NCBI GenBank assembly: GCA_964468375.1
Contig: CAYXUW010000073.1
Location: forward strand, 1-12,048
DNA from: CAYXUW01 sp964468375
GTDB lineage: Bacteria > Planctomycetota > Phycisphaerae > Sedimentisphaerales > Anaerobacaceae
Direction: 5' to 3'
DNA length: 12,048 nucleotides
The notes under the pieces are model-generated. The model was not told the DNA's origin, did no database searches, and saw only the letters and a list, made by a program, of their open reading frames with translations. Position numbers and translations under genes: made by a program. Below, piece by piece: positions 1 to 6,213 of the stretch; within the stretch, counting starts at the first letter, position 1, and each line of letters begins with the position of its first letter.

Positions 1-1289
1 CAACAGAGCTTCATAAGTATTATAAAGGCAAGATAGCGGTAACGCCTAAATGCCGTGTGAGAGACCTGCATGATTTTGACATATGGTATACGCCGGGGGT
101 CGCGTCGCCGTGCAGAGATATTGTCAGCAAGCCGGAAATGGTTTACGAATTGACCAGCAAATGGAACAGTGTTGCCGTTATCAGCGACGGGACGCGGGTG
201 CTGGGGCTCGGCGATATAGGGCCGCAGGCGGCTCTTCCGGTGATGGAAGGCAAGGCACTGATATATAAGTATCTCGGCGGGGTCGATGCGTATCCGATAT
301 GCCTTGATACTAAAGACGCTGATAAGTTTATAGAGGCGGTTTTGTTATTGCATCCTTCTTTCGGGGGGGTGAATCTCGAAGATATAGCACAGCCGAAGTG
401 TTTTTACATACTCGACAGGTTGAGGAAGGAAAGCCCGATACCGGTATGGCACGACGACCAGCAGGGGACGGCAACGGTTACGCTTGCCGGTCTTATCAAT
501 GCTTTGAAGGTGGTCGGCAAGAAAATCGAAGATGTGAAAATAGTTTTTATGGGGGCGGGTGCGTCGAATATAAGGATTTCAGACCTTATCTTTCAGTTCG
601 GGGCTGATGCAAAAAGGTGCATTATGTATGACAGCAAGGGAGCTCTTTGTAAAAGCCGGACTGACGTAATGGATGAACCGTCTTTGAAGGAGAAAGCGAA
701 TATCTGCCGGATTACCAATGAAGCTGGTTTTGATGGGCCGGTTGCTGAAGCGCTGCAGGGGGCGGATGTTTTGATTTCTCTTTCAAGGCCGGGGCCTGGG
801 ATTGTTCAAAAGGAATGGCTCTCGAGGATGGCGAAGGATTCTATTGTTTTCGTTTGTGCGAATCCGGTTCCCGAGATATGGCCGTGGGAAGCAAAAGAGG
901 CTGGCGCGAGGATAGTTGCGACGGGGCGCAGCGATTTTCCGAACCAGGTTAATAACTCACTCGGTTTTCCAGGTATTTTCAGGGGAGCTCTTGATGTAAG
1001 AGCCAAGACAATAACTGATGAAATGTGTATTGAAGCGGCGAGAGAATTAGCAAAGACCGCTGAAGATAAGGGATTAAGCGAGGATTACATAATTCCGTCT
1101 ATGGATGAATGGGAGGTGTTTCCTCGTGAGGCGGCTGCGGTCGGGGTTATGGCAATCGAGCAGGGGATAGCGCAGAAAACTGTAGCACGGGAAGAATTAT
1201 ATAAACAAGCTGAAGCAATCATAAAGAAGGCAAGAGAGCAAACCCGTCTGTTGATGGCAGAGGGGTTCATAGCAGAGCCGGAAAAATGA
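1..1289 (+). CDS. Malic enzyme (NAD(P)-dependent, short bacterial type), 5' end missing
   Basis: Oxidative decarboxylation of malate to pyruvate and CO2 in the cytoplasm. The reading frame is open from base 3, so the start codon lies upstream of the window; a GTG at 57 is only an internal valine. About 428 residues are visible, counted from base 3, and the visible part begins TELHKYYKGK, as near the N-terminus of this family. Family marks in order: WYTPGVASPC (Tyr29, the likely catalytic tyrosine), EGKALIYK with Lys84 (likely catalytic lysine), NLEDI (metal-binding Glu126/Asp127), HDDQQGTA (150-157, metal Asp), the Rossmann motif GAGASN (184-189), and the C-terminal CANPVPEIWP and NNSLGFPG blocks. 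The usual HDDQHG is HDDQQG here, a minor variant. Choice of NAD or NADP cannot be settled by eye. No phosphotransacetylase domain follows; the gene ends after a normal short-form C-terminus. It lies 106 nt upstream of the ATPase operon on the same strand. Confidence 0.94.
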   Translation, partial: TELHKYYKGKIAVTPKCRVRDLHDFDIWYTPGVASPCRDIVSKPEMVYELTSKWNSVAVISDGTRVLGLGDIGPQAALPVMEGKALIYKYLGGVDAYPICLDTKDADKFIEAVLLLHPSFGGVNLEDIAQPKCFYILDRLRKESPIPVWHDDQQGTATVTLAGLINALKVVGKKIEDVKIVFMGAGASNIRISDLIFQFGADAKRCIMYDSKGALCKSRTDVMDEPSLKEKANICRITNEAGFDGPVAEALQGADVLISLSRPGPGIVQKEWLSRMAKDSIVFVCANPVPEIWPWEAKEAGARIVATGRSDFPNQVNNSLGFPGIFRGALDVRAKTITDEMCIEAARELAKTAEDKGLSEDYIIPSMDEWEVFPREAAAVGVMAIEQGIAQKTVAREELYKQAEAIIKKAREQTRLLMAEGFIAEPEK

Positions 1290-1303
1290 TTTTAACGAAT
1301 TTC

Positions 1304-1322
1304 CAATAAGGGCTGCTTATTG
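1304..1322. repeat. Small inverted repeat (7-bp stem, 5-nt loop)
   Basis: CAATAAG (1304-1310) and CTTATTG (1316-1322) are perfect inverted copies around the loop GGCTG. The hairpin starts 14 nt after the malic enzyme stop. It is AT-rich and has no T-run after it, so it would be a weak terminator at best. It overlaps the -35 half of the promoter-like pair noted nearby, so it could equally be a protein-binding dyad. CCAATAA recurs once more at 1331-1337. Confidence 0.35.
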
Positions 1323-1348
1323 AATTATGGCCAATAATGTTGTATTGT
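1320..1348 (+). promoter_or_regulatory. Possible sigma70-type promoter for the ATPase operon
   Basis: TTGAAT (1320-1325) and TATTGT (1343-1348) are separated by 17 nt, each matching the sigma70 consensus at four of six positions. The site lies 47 nt before the first ATPase gene, in the only gap over 30 nt upstream of the operon. The match is weak and AT-rich DNA gives such pairs by chance. Read-through from the malic enzyme gene is an alternative. Confidence 0.25.
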
Positions 1349-1395
1349 GAACAGCTTTAGAATTAAGACAGCGTTTTTGAATCGCAGGAGCTCAA

Positions 1396-1701
1396 ATGGA
1401 GCTTATAAAGAAAATTAAGCAGGCGGAAGCAGAGGCACAAGAGATTGTCAGAAATGCCAAAGCGGAAGCGGCCAAACAAGCCGAGGAGGGGCAGGATAGC
1501 CGTAGCCAGCTTTTAGCTGAAGCCGAACAAAAAAGGAAAAAAGCTGTCGAAGCTGCTATTGCCGAGGCAAAGTCGCAAGGCCTTGAGGAAGCTGAGAAGC
1601 TCAAAGCCGGAGCTGAGAAGGACCGGCAGAAGTTGCGCAGTGAGGTGTCTGATAAAATAGCTTCTGCAGCGACAAAGGTGATGGACTACTTGAGAGGGTA
1701 A
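1396..1701 (+). CDS. ntpF: V/A-type ATPase peripheral stalk subunit G/H (NtpF/AhaH-like)
   Basis: A 101-residue, almost wholly helical protein rich in Ala, Glu and Lys, with heptad-like spacing over residues 4-90 (for example KQAEAEAQEIVRNAKAEAA). This is the pattern of the G/H stalk subunit, which pairs with subunit E in a right-handed coiled coil to hold the A3B3 head against rotation. There is no signal peptide or membrane segment. The start at 1396 is supported by AGGAG at 1386-1390, 5 nt upstream. It is the first gene of the operon, as in the E. hirae ntp cluster, and its stop lies 2 nt before the subunit I start. Sequence alone identifies this family weakly because any Ala/Glu/Lys coiled coil looks similar; the operon position makes the call firm. 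Confidence 0.88.
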   Translation: MELIKKIKQAEAEAQEIVRNAKAEAAKQAEEGQDSRSQLLAEAEQKRKKAVEAAIAEAKSQGLEEAEKLKAGAEKDRQKLRSEVSDKIASAATKVMDYLRG

Positions 1702-1703
1702 TT

Positions 1704-3665
1704 ATGGCCGTTGCGCAAATGGTGAAAGTTATAATTGTCAGCCATCGCACTCAGGTTTCGGAGCTTCTGGAAGCGTTGCAGCAAGAGGGTATTTGTCACA
1801 TATTGAACGCTCAGGAGGCGATGGTCAGCAGAGATATGCCTGAGCTTGTCGCCGGGGGTGAAAAACCCAGGGATATTCAGCGGCGTTTGGATGGGCTGGG
1901 TAGAAGCGCAGCATTTCTGAGAAACTACGCCGAATCTTTAAAAGGCCTTGGTAGTATTCTTGCGCCTCGAAGAGTTGTTGACGAGCAAGCATACAATGAG
2001 GTTGTCTCGAGCAAGGAAATTCTTGAAATCGTCGAGCAGTGCCGTGAGTGCGAGACAAGAATAGAAAAGCTGAGAAACGAACGTGAGAATATCCTCGGCA
2101 CTTTGGAGCAGCTACGACCGTGGGCTTTGCTTGAGACGCCCGTTGAGGAGATTGGACGATTTCAGCAGACAACGGCTTTGACGGGTTTGATACCTGTGGA
2201 ACATTTTGAGGAACTGAGCCAGCAGTTAGATGAGCTTGGCGCAGCGGTTGAAGTTGTAGGCACATCAGGTGGCAAGCAAGCTTGTGTTGTTGCCTGTCTG
2301 AATCGGAATTTCAGTGAATTGCAAAAACTGCTGCGGTCGGCTGATTTTGAAATTGTCGGCTTCGAAGGTATGGCCGGAACTACTGCAGAGTTGTTAGAAA
2401 AGAACAGTGAAAAATTAGACGAGGCGGAGAACCAGCTGCAGGCCGAGCATAAAAAGGGTGTATCATTGAGCAAAAATCTGCTCAAGCTTGAAATTCTCTA
2501 CGACCATTATGCTAACCTGTTGAACAGAGAAGAGACGATGACCGATGCGCCGGCGACGGAGCGGACAGTTTTGCTGGAAGGGTGGGTCAAAAAAGATAAC
2601 TTTGAACGGCTTGAAGAAACGGTTTCGAGATTCGAAGCTTCGAGTTTGCACAGAATCGAGCCGGCCGAGGGCGAAGAAATTCCGGTTGATATAGAGAATA
2701 AAAATGTGATAAAGCCGTTTGAAGTAATAACACGTCTTTACGGTATGCCGCGGTACTTCGAAGTTGACCCGACGGTCTTTTTAGCGCCGTTTTTCGCTAT
2801 CTTTTTCGGTTTGTGCCTTACAGATGCTGGCTATGGAATTGTTATTCTCGCTATTTCAATCTATTTCATAAGAAAGATGCAGGGCGATAAAAAGCTGATG
2901 TGGATGCTCGCAATCTGTTCAGTTGCGACGGTAACTGCGGGAGCTTTAATGGGCGGCTGGTTCGGTGACGCTGTTCAGAAGTTCATACCATCGCTGGAGC
3001 CGCTCAGGCAAAAGGTGATGTGGTTTGACCCTATGAAGTATCCGCTTAGGTTTTTTGTTCTTTCGCTTATCCTCGGATATATTCAGATTATGGCCGGATT
3101 GTTGATTGCATTTTTGCATGACTTAAAAAGAAAACTTTATGTGACCGCAGTTTGCGACAAACTCAGTTGGCTGGTGATGTTAAATTCCATCGTTGTTTTT
3201 GTATTAGCCAGGACAGGCAAGCTGCCCAGCCAGTCAGGACCTCCGTTCGGATATGCAGCGTTGTTTTCGGCGGCTGTCATCTTCTTATTAAGTCATCGGG
3301 AGGGTGGCTGGCCGGCGAGGTTGGGGATGGGATTTTATAATTTGTTCAGCGCGATATTTTATATAGGTGATGTTTTAAGCTATTTGAGACTTATGGCGCT
3401 GGGTCTGGTAACTGCTGGGCTGGCTATGGCGGTGAATCAAATCGCCGAGCTTGCTTATAAATTACCCATCGTTGGCTTTGTAGCTGCGCTGTTAATTCTT
3501 GTCTTCGGGCATTTGTTTAATATTGGTATAAACGCGCTGGGTGCTTTTGTGCACACGCTTAGACTGCAATACGCAGAATTTTTCCCCAAGTTTTTTACCG
3601 GCGGCGGGTTGTCGTTTAAGCCGCTCGAGAAAAGCTATAAACATATATACATCAAAAAAACTTAG
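1704..3665 (+). CDS. ntpI: V/A-type ATPase membrane subunit I (a subunit, stator half-channel)
   Basis: At 653 residues this has the usual length for subunit I. Residues 1 to about 345 form the cytoplasmic arm with long coiled-coil stretches (about 90-135 and 230-275) that docks on the E/G stalks. The membrane half begins at DPTVFLAPFF (Asp355 onward) and contains about eight hydrophobic segments, including FFAIFFGLCLTDAGYG, a hallmark of the family. The motif SYLRLMALGL holds Arg562, at the position of the essential arginine that faces the proteolipid carboxylate during ion transfer. The last helix ends in FGHLFNIGINALGAFVHTLR, also typical. The ATG at 1704 is preferred because GAGAGGG lies 5 nt upstream and the opening MAVAQMVKV resembles relatives; an in-frame ATG at 1719 is possible. 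The gene starts 2 nt after ntpF, which suggests coupled translation, and is followed by the proteolipid gene. Confidence 0.96.
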   Translation: MAVAQMVKVIIVSHRTQVSELLEALQQEGICHILNAQEAMVSRDMPELVAGGEKPRDIQRRLDGLGRSAAFLRNYAESLKGLGSILAPRRVVDEQAYNEVVSSKEILEIVEQCRECETRIEKLRNERENILGTLEQLRPWALLETPVEEIGRFQQTTALTGLIPVEHFEELSQQLDELGAAVEVVGTSGGKQACVVACLNRNFSELQKLLRSADFEIVGFEGMAGTTAELLEKNSEKLDEAENQLQAEHKKGVSLSKNLLKLEILYDHYANLLNREETMTDAPATERTVLLEGWVKKDNFERLEETVSRFEASSLHRIEPAEGEEIPVDIENKNVIKPFEVITRLYGMPRYFEVDPTVFLAPFFAIFFGLCLTDAGYGIVILAISIYFIRKMQGDKKLMWMLAICSVATVTAGALMGGWFGDAVQKFIPSLEPLRQKVMWFDPMKYPLRFFVLSLILGYIQIMAGLLIAFLHDLKRKLYVTAVCDKLSWLVMLNSIVVFVLARTGKLPSQSGPPFGYAALFSAAVIFLLSHREGGWPARLGMGFYNLFSAIFYIGDVLSYLRLMALGLVTAGLAMAVNQIAELAYKLPIVGFVAALLILVFGHLFNIGINALGAFVHTLRLQYAEFFPKFFTGGGLSFKPLEKSYKHIYIKKT

Positions 3666-3681
3666 TGTTCTAAAAACGGAA

Positions 3682-3688
3682 AGGAAGG
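3682..3688 (+). promoter_or_regulatory. Strong ribosome binding site for the proteolipid gene
   Basis: AGGAAGG sits 6 nt before the ATG of ntpK. It is one of the longest purine Shine-Dalgarno matches in the operon, while several neighbours have short or weak sites. That fits the need for many K copies per enzyme (ten in the E. hirae ring), though the link is inference. Confidence 0.6.
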
Positions 3689-3694
3689 TTAAAT

Positions 3695-4198
3695 ATGGAT
3701 TACGGAATGGCGATTGCTTTGGCTGGTGCCGGATTGGCGGTTTTTATAGCCGGCATCGGTTCTTCAATTGGCATCGGCATAGCGGCGAGGAGTGCAACCG
3801 GCGTTCTTAGTGAGAAAACGGAGCTGTATGGCCAGATGTTTATAATGGTTGTATTGCCGGGTACACAGGGATTATACGGCTTTTTGGGGGCGTTTTTTGC
3901 GATGCTGAAAATGAATTTTTTCGGTGCAGGAACGATGACTATAACACCTCAACTCGGCTGGCAGATATTCGCCGCTTGTCTACCCGTTGCAATAGCGGGT
4001 CTTGTAAGCGGAATACATCAGGGCAAGGTTTGTGCAGGCGGTATTCTGATGACTGCTAAAAAACCGGAGATGGCGTTCAAGGCCGGCGTCATTTATGCCG
4101 TTTTGGTTGAGCTTTATGCGATGCTCGGTCTGGTTGCTACTATATTTATTATCTTTCTGGGAATAGATTGGCCGCAGGTTACAGTTGCCGGTGTTTAA
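3695..4198 (+). CDS. ntpK: V/A-type ATPase proteolipid subunit K (four-helix c subunit, Na+-type ligand set)
   Basis: This 167-residue membrane protein forms the rotating ion-carrying ring. Two helical hairpins are visible, with segments near 5-30, 46-72, 88-110 and 130-156, so it is the duplicated 16-kDa form rather than the 8-kDa form. Only the second hairpin has an in-membrane carboxylate, Glu139 in VLVELYAMLG; the first carries LPGTQGLYG instead. The residues known to coordinate or support Na+ in E. hirae NtpK (Leu61, Thr64, Gln65, Tyr68, Gln110, Glu139) have counterparts here at Leu54, Thr57, Gln58, Tyr61, Gln109 and Glu139. This suggests Na+ rather than H+ as the coupling ion. One carboxylate per four helices gives a low ion-to-ATP ratio, which usually favours ATP-driven pumping. 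The 29-nt gap after ntpI is the longest inside the operon. Confidence 0.97.
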   Translation: MDYGMAIALAGAGLAVFIAGIGSSIGIGIAARSATGVLSEKTELYGQMFIMVVLPGTQGLYGFLGAFFAMLKMNFFGAGTMTITPQLGWQIFAACLPVAIAGLVSGIHQGKVCAGGILMTAKKPEMAFKAGVIYAVLVELYAMLGLVATIFIIFLGIDWPQVTVAGV

Positions 4199-4219
4199 TT
4201 TTATTGATGGAATTCGATT

Positions 4220-4813
4220 ATGGAAGCACAGCAGGTAATAGAAAAGATATTAGCTGATGCGAAAGCCGAAGCGGAGAAGATAAAAAAGCAGGCCGAGGAA
4301 GCCCAGATCGAGGAGCAGGCAAAGCTCGATGAGCAGCTTAAAGAATATAAAGAGCAGACGGAGATTCTTGCTAAAAAGGCCGTGGAAGATGAAAGGTCGC
4401 ATATTCTGGCAGATGCAAGGATGGAGATTTCAAAGCAGCTTCTGTCTGAGAAAAGAAAAATTCTCGATGAGGTCTTTGAGCAGGCACGACGGCAGCTGGA
4501 GAATCTTTCGGACGAGCCGTATCTTAAGCTGATGACTAAGTTGATGCGCGATGCGGTCGAAACCGGCGACGAGGAGGTCATCATCGACGAAAAGGAAAAG
4601 CAAATCGACCAGAGGTTTATAGACAGTATTAAGAAACAGATTGGTTCTGACCGAAAAGGCGAACTAAAATTGTCAGGGGACAGGGCCAATCTCGGAAAGG
4701 GCTTTATATTAAAGCGAGGTAATGTAAAAAACAACGTATCAGTTGAAGTGCTGCTGGCTCAGGCGCGCGAGGAGCTGGAAATCGAGTTGGCTAAGGAATT
4801 ATTCGGAAACTAA
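4220..4813 (+). CDS. ntpE: V/A-type ATPase peripheral stalk subunit E
   Basis: A 197-residue soluble protein, the usual length for subunit E. Residues 1 to about 100 are a charged coiled coil (IEKILADAKAEAEKIKKQAE near the start) that pairs with the G subunit. The remainder is the mixed alpha/beta head that caps the top of subunit B; the stretch LGKGFILKRGNVKNNVSVE and the end LEIELAKELFGN are typical of the C-terminal domain. Start at 4220 follows the proteolipid stop by 21 nt. The ribosome site is poor (TGGAA near 4208-4212), so translation may depend partly on ribosomes from the upstream gene. An ATG at 4207 is out of frame. The family is well supported by pattern and position. Confidence 0.93.
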   Translation: MEAQQVIEKILADAKAEAEKIKKQAEEAQIEEQAKLDEQLKEYKEQTEILAKKAVEDERSHILADARMEISKQLLSEKRKILDEVFEQARRQLENLSDEPYLKLMTKLMRDAVETGDEEVIIDEKEKQIDQRFIDSIKKQIGSDRKGELKLSGDRANLGKGFILKRGNVKNNVSVEVLLAQAREELEIELAKELFGN

Positions 4814-4820
4814 TCGGTAA

Positions 4821-5855
4821 ATGGTTAAAGTTGCAGAACAAGCTGTCTTGGATTTTTACACGTATCCGCCTATCGGTGGTGATGACTGGCGATACGCGTT
4901 TCAGACGGCCAAGGTGCGGGTGCTTGAGACGCAGATGCTCAGCGAAGCTGTCTTGATGGATATGGTCAATGCGGGGAGTTTCGAGTCGGCTGCGGATTTA
5001 CTGTCCGGCGGCGAGTATGCCCTGCCGCACGGCAGTAAAGATTTTGCAGAGGTCGAGAATATTCTTCAGAGTAGAAGATCGGCAGTGAGAGAATTATTTG
5101 CGGAATTGATGATTGATAAACCGATTGTGGAGCTTTTCAAAACGCGTGATGATTTCGCAAACCTGCGGCTAGCTCTGCGGCGAATATTAACAGAGAAACC
5201 GTTGGGTGAGGATTACAGCGAAGAAGGAAATGTTTCGCCTGAGATTTTCGCGCAGGTTTTTGAGGAAGAAAACTACGACCTGCTTCCTGATTATATGGCT
5301 GAGGCGGCGGAGCAGGCGATTCTGGCTTACTACCAAAAGAAAGATATACGCCAGATTGATTATGTAATCGACCGGTTTCAGGCGGGATATAATTTGAAAA
5401 GAGCGCGCCAGCTGAATAGTTTGTTTCTAATCGGGCTTTTTAGAATACAGATTGATTTAACGAACATACGCACGATGCTACGACTGAAGTTTACCGAGTC
5501 GGAACAGCGTAATGTTTTTCTGGAAGGCGGCTTCATCGAGCTAGGGCGATTGGAAAAGGCGCAGGATGCCGATTACGAGTCGCAGGGGCAATTGTTTTTT
5601 GTGCTGCCTTACCAGCAAGTAGTCGATAGGGGCGCCGGTTACTTGGCGTCGGATAAGTCTTTTTTGAAGATTGAGCAGCAGTGTGAGGAGTTCTTAACCG
5701 GGTTTCTGAAAACGACGGCTCAAATTACTGCCGGGTCTCAGCCGGTTATTGCCTACCTGTTGATGAAGGAGAGCGAAATCCGCAAAGTTCGGTTGATATT
5801 AACAGCCAAAAAGAACTCGCTTGATACAAAGCTTATTTCAGACCGTGTTTCATAA
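4821..5855 (+). CDS. ntpC: V/A-type ATPase subunit C (d subunit, central stalk socket)
   Basis: A 344-residue, soluble, all-helical protein. It is the funnel that joins the D/F shaft to the proteolipid ring (subunit d in eukaryotes). The N-terminal WRYAFQTAKVRVLETQML block corresponds to the family's opening helix (often YAYAVARVRALE), and TRDDFANLRLALR, ERNVFLEGGFIEL-like (EQRNVFLEGGFIELGRL) and KESEIRKVRLILTAK correspond to repeated family blocks in which Asn/Arg/Leu pack in pseudo-threefold repeats. Length is in the normal range. The start follows the ntpE stop by 7 nt and the Shine-Dalgarno is weak (CGGTAA area), suggesting coupling. No membrane segment is seen. The gene lies between E and F, the standard slot. 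Confidence 0.93.
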   Translation: MVKVAEQAVLDFYTYPPIGGDDWRYAFQTAKVRVLETQMLSEAVLMDMVNAGSFESAADLLSGGEYALPHGSKDFAEVENILQSRRSAVRELFAELMIDKPIVELFKTRDDFANLRLALRRILTEKPLGEDYSEEGNVSPEIFAQVFEEENYDLLPDYMAEAAEQAILAYYQKKDIRQIDYVIDRFQAGYNLKRARQLNSLFLIGLFRIQIDLTNIRTMLRLKFTESEQRNVFLEGGFIELGRLEKAQDADYESQGQLFFVLPYQQVVDRGAGYLASDKSFLKIEQQCEEFLTGFLKTTAQITAGSQPVIAYLLMKESEIRKVRLILTAKKNSLDTKLISDRVS

Positions 5856-5874
5856 TATATATAGGTAACGAATT

Positions 5875-6198
5875 ATGGAAGGTAAAGTAGCAGTTTTGGG
5901 TGATGCAGATTTTGTGCTGCCGTTCTCGGTGCTTGGAGTGGATACATATTCTTCTGCTAAGTGGTCCGATCAAAAGCTTGAAATCGTAAATAAGATAATC
6001 AGTGATAAATATGCTCTTATTATAGTTGCCGAAAATATAGCACCTATGGTTGAGGAGGCCTTTTCAGGTTATCAGGGTGCCCCGACGCCCTGTATTGTGG
6101 TTGTTCCGTTTACTGCCGAACCGACGGGTGCTGCAACAAAAACCTTGGGTGAAGCTCTTAAGATGGCCACAGGTGTGAATATTTTACAGAATGATTAG
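5875..6198 (+). CDS. ntpG: V/A-type ATPase subunit F (central shaft)
   Basis: A 107-residue protein with a compact Rossmann-like fold. The opening KVAVLGDADFVLPFSVLGVD matches the family's standard start (often AVIGDxDTVxGFRLAGVD), followed by ALIIVAENIAPMVEEA and a VVVPF strand before the C-terminal helix that inserts beside subunit D. Subunit F binds D in the rotor shaft and modulates hydrolysis. The gene product is named subunit F in general usage and NtpG in E. hirae. AGGT at 5863-5866 precedes the ATG by 8 nt; the gap after ntpC is 19 nt. Its stop overlaps the AGGAGA ribosome site of the A gene. Confidence 0.94.
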   Translation: MEGKVAVLGDADFVLPFSVLGVDTYSSAKWSDQKLEIVNKIISDKYALIIVAENIAPMVEEAFSGYQGAPTPCIVVVPFTAEPTGAATKTLGEALKMATGVNILQND

Positions 6199-6202
6199 GA
6201 GA
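6197..6202 (+). promoter_or_regulatory. Ribosome binding site of ntpA overlapping the ntpG stop
   Basis: AGGAGA begins inside the TAG stop of the preceding gene (6196-6198) and ends 11 nt before the ATG at 6214. The spacing is a little long. The overlap with the stop favours translational coupling between the shaft subunit and the catalytic subunit. Confidence 0.5.
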
Positions 6203-6213
6203 AAATTTTAGCG

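Noticed and set aside
57..59. GTG at 57 as the start of the malic enzyme
   Set aside because: The frame is open upstream and encodes family-like residues (TELHKYYKGK), so the real start is outside the window.
3654..3660. Run of seven A near the end of subunit I as a slippage site
   Set aside because: The zero frame stops two codons later (TAG at 3663) with a normal C-terminus; slippage would have little effect and there is no conserved extension.
3541..3810. 89-residue open frame bridging the end of subunit I and the start of K
   Set aside because: It overlaps two strongly supported genes in another frame, and its product has no family features.
4201..4734. 177-residue minus-strand open frame opposite subunit E
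   Set aside because: It is a low-complexity Ser/Phe/Ile/Cys antisense shadow of a coiled-coil gene.
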